Positions 62,136-64,000 of a stretch of DNA of 64,000 bases are shown here, piece by piece; the first letter of the stretch is position 1; each line of letters opens with the position of its first letter. The notes under the pieces were generated by a model. That model made no database searches. It was not told where the DNA came from and saw only the letters and a program-made list of their open reading frames with translations. The stretch is from contig NZ_OEST01000002.1 of NCBI RefSeq assembly GCF_900241005.1, forward strand, positions 1-64,000, in the 5' to 3' direction. Made by a program: the position numbers and the translations under genes. Source of the DNA: Bacteroides cutis. GTDB taxonomy: Bacteria > Bacteroidota > Bacteroidia > Bacteroidales > Bacteroidaceae.

Positions 62136-64000
62136 TTAGAATATCATTAAAATCATAAACCGGATACCGCCTTTTTTCACTCCCGGAATATCTGTATAGG
62201 TGAGGCGACGAACATATTCGATATGTAGTAACTTGAAAATGTTATATATACCTACACTGGCTTCTATATAGGGCGTTTTGCCCATTACATAACTGGTAGG
62301 CATACCGTCCCGCATCGGGAACAGGAACAAATCGGGGTTACTGCTTTTATATGGATTGTTCTTATCTGTCAATGTACCCCACAATCCGCGAATACGAAAT
62401 GCTTCACGCCATTTGAGTTTTTTAATAAGCGGGATGCGGTTGAATAGTTTTCCGTTCATGTCGTATGTCAGGGCAAGAGAGGCATAACGGTCGTTTAAGA
62501 ATTCCATGTTATTGATAAGCGAGAACGATTCATTATGTTGTGTGATATACGAAAGGTTTGCCATCGGCAGGTTCAACAAGGGAAACGGGACTGTATTCCA
62601 TTGAGCTCCGGCACGTGCCGTGACATCCAGCTTGCCCCAGGAACCAAACCAAAAGCGTTTGCGGATACTTGCTTCTGTCAGGTTAAAGTTATAGTCTCCA
62701 CCGAGTACACCTTTAAAACCGGTAGTGTGGGAGAGGGAGAAAATAGGAGCATCCAGTGATACGGGAACGCGGCGTTGCTTGGTGTTGACGTAGGTCTCAC
62801 CTGGAGCATAACGTAAAGTCACACCCAGTTCGGCAGTGGTAATATCATGTACCAATGTATTCTTTTGATCCCACTCACCCGGAACGTCCCCATTGTTTTT
62901 CCAATATTGAAGCATTCCGGCAGGTTGGTCGTTACGATGACGTGCCATGGCTTTAACAGAAAAACCGGTATTGGTTTCTAATTCGTACATTAAGGTGGCA
63001 TCACGCATATAAGACATTTGGTCCACTTTTGTCCACTTCCAGCCGACAAACATATTGTCTTTATCAGTTTCCAGATACTTGTCCATAGGCGACATTACAT
63101 CGTAGGTGTACTTGAAACCAAGATAATGTTTGGGAAACTCCCATAATACGTATTCACGTTTGTTGAATGAATATGCGGCTTGTCCTGAATAAAACCACTT
63201 CTTGTCTCTCGTACCGTATGCTCCATATCCGCTGAAACTCCAGTGAGGGTCAAGATTTCCTGTAGTCATACCGCTGACACGGAAACGGGTACCATTCACA
63301 TAGTTACTGGTAATCATGGTATTGATCGGTCCGAAGTCGAACTTACTCGGATGTTTTTTGCTACCGGTCTCCACAAAATTCTCAATAAGCGCTTTCGCCC
63401 CGAAAATGACATATTTGAAGCCCGGTATCTGTTCAATACGATTCATGAAGATATCCATATTACTTTCTTTTTTGGTGAGCGGCACTTGGCGCACTTGAGC
63501 CCAGTATTCATCACTCTTCGAAAGCATGTTGGCTTCTTTGATGACACTTCCTTTTAAACGAAACAACCGGGGTTCTATCTCTTCGAATTTATAATTACTG
63601 TATTTCGTAGTTCGTTGCACTTCCAATCCTTGTATACCTTTCATCAATGCCAGTTCTACGGTCATATCATCGTCGGTAAGCACCCAGTTACTATCGGGCA
63701 ATTGTTCGAATTGCTGTACGATATCGAGATTTTCCACAAAGTTGACTCCTGTTTTTTTAGGGAGATTCATAATACACTTCTTAACGGCATAAGTAGAGTC
63801 CTTAACAACATACAAATGTCCGGTGAAACCGAAATCCTGAGAGTTCTGAGGTACAAAAGTAAGATGTACACATTCCCGTTTATCCACCATCAAAGTATCC
63901 ATAAGATAGAATTTATAGAAACTGATGGCACCTCGTCCGATAGGGCTGACGAAACGACGCTGCAATAAGCGGATATCGTCGTCGTAGATGTTTACGTCCG
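62136..64000 (-). CDS. DUF5686-family protein, C-terminal part (cut by right edge)
   Basis: At least 620 residues are visible and the frame stays open to the right edge, so the N-terminus is missing. The protein is rich in amphipathic beta strands and aromatic residues, for example FWFGSWGKLDVTARAG and YASLALTYDMNGKLFNRIPL, and ends GGIRFMILMIF, as outer-membrane barrels do. These features fit DUF5686, whose members in Bacteroidota often start with a carboxypeptidase-like regulatory domain; that part would lie beyond the window. Function is unknown. A TTG at 63963-63965 could be read as a start but has no support. Confidence 0.8.
   Translation of the reverse strand, partial: DVNIYDDDIRLLQRRFVSPIGRGAISFYKFYLMDTLMVDKRECVHLTFVPQNSQDFGFTGHLYVVKDSTYAVKKCIMNLPKKTGVNFVENLDIVQQFEQLPDSNWVLTDDDMTVELALMKGIQGLEVQRTTKYSNYKFEEIEPRLFRLKGSVIKEANMLSKSDEYWAQVRQVPLTKKESNMDIFMNRIEQIPGFKYVIFGAKALIENFVETGSKKHPSKFDFGPINTMITSNYVNGTRFRVSGMTTGNLDPHWSFSGYGAYGTRDKKWFYSGQAAYSFNKREYVLWEFPKHYLGFKYTYDVMSPMDKYLETDKDNMFVGWKWTKVDQMSYMRDATLMYELETNTGFSVKAMARHRNDQPAGMLQYWKNNGDVPGEWDQKNTLVHDITTAELGVTLRYAPGETYVNTKQRRVPVSLDAPIFSLSHTTGFKGVLGGDYNFNLTEASIRKRFWFGSWGKLDVTARAGAQWNTVPFPLLNLPMANLSYITQHNESFSLINNMEFLNDRYASLALTYDMNGKLFNRIPLIKKLKWREAFRIRGLWGTLTDKNNPYKSSNPDLFLFPMRDGMPTSYVMGKTPYIEASVGIYNIFKLLHIEYVRRLTYTDIPGVKKGGIRFMILMIF

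Overview
The window reads as a chromosomal segment of a gut Bacteroides (Bacteroidota). Four things point there: promoters of the Bacteroides type (TTTG, 19-21 nt, TAnnTTTG) in front of many genes; TonB-dependent receptors with carboxypeptidase-like N-terminal domains; a 47-nt type II-C CRISPR repeat; and Bacteroides-type gene sets (DUF4492-cydAB, DUF5686, an acyl ligase-sulfatase operon). No rRNA, complete phage or complete insertion sequence is visible.

Layout. 1-611: tail of an unidentified gene, a six-spacer CRISPR array transcribed leftward, and its leader promoter. 910-3001: Crp/Fnr regulator and MATE exporter. 3195-3560: tRNA operon Ser-Lys-Glu. 3629-7394: YidE/AspT-type transporter and class III fructose-bisphosphatase. 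7408-11841: tight operon of acyl ligase, sulfatase and a repeat-rich exported protein. 11933-16502: GDP-L-fucose synthesis (gmd, fcl) overlapping a TonB receptor. 16681-20867: SDR oxidoreductase, GH36 alpha-galactosidase, lipoprotein phosphoesterase. 21075-21551: tRNA-Lys with a decayed integrase beside it. 21680-23377: EttA. 23603-30129: TonB receptor, choice-of-anchor J lipoprotein and NUC-family nuclease lipoprotein, a likely nucleic-acid foraging locus. 30382-34082: oxidative pentose phosphate operon gnd-zwf-pgl. 34075-35862: DUF2776 membrane protein and PdxH. 35884-36488: no protein gene, but at least two strong small-RNA candidates. 36489-43198: TolC-MacA-MacB efflux operon ending in a LytTR two-component system, with a 22-bp repeat array inside it. 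43389-46408: cytochrome bd oxidase. 46595-49287: small lipoprotein, XRE regulator with a switch-like RNA leader, MtgA, OmpA lipoprotein. 49453-55008: NagA and the polyamine transporter potABCD. 55314-64000: Oar-like TonB receptor, membrane EEP protein, 2-hydroxyacid dehydrogenase, RarA, and a DUF5686 protein cut by the right edge.

The most notable non-coding signals are: (i) a nested four-stem RNA whose closing stem excludes a U6-tailed terminator, ahead of a small XRE regulator (47477-47616); (ii) seven units of a 22-bp repeat upstream of macA (41641-41778), a spacing that suits the LytTR regulator encoded by the same operon; (iii) a 6S-like long hairpin RNA (36008-36134) and an opposing small RNA (36289-36396); (iv) CRISPR repeats that each contain a Bacteroides promoter. 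All coordinates and motifs come from reading the sequence; family names are from recognition of conserved motifs without database searches.
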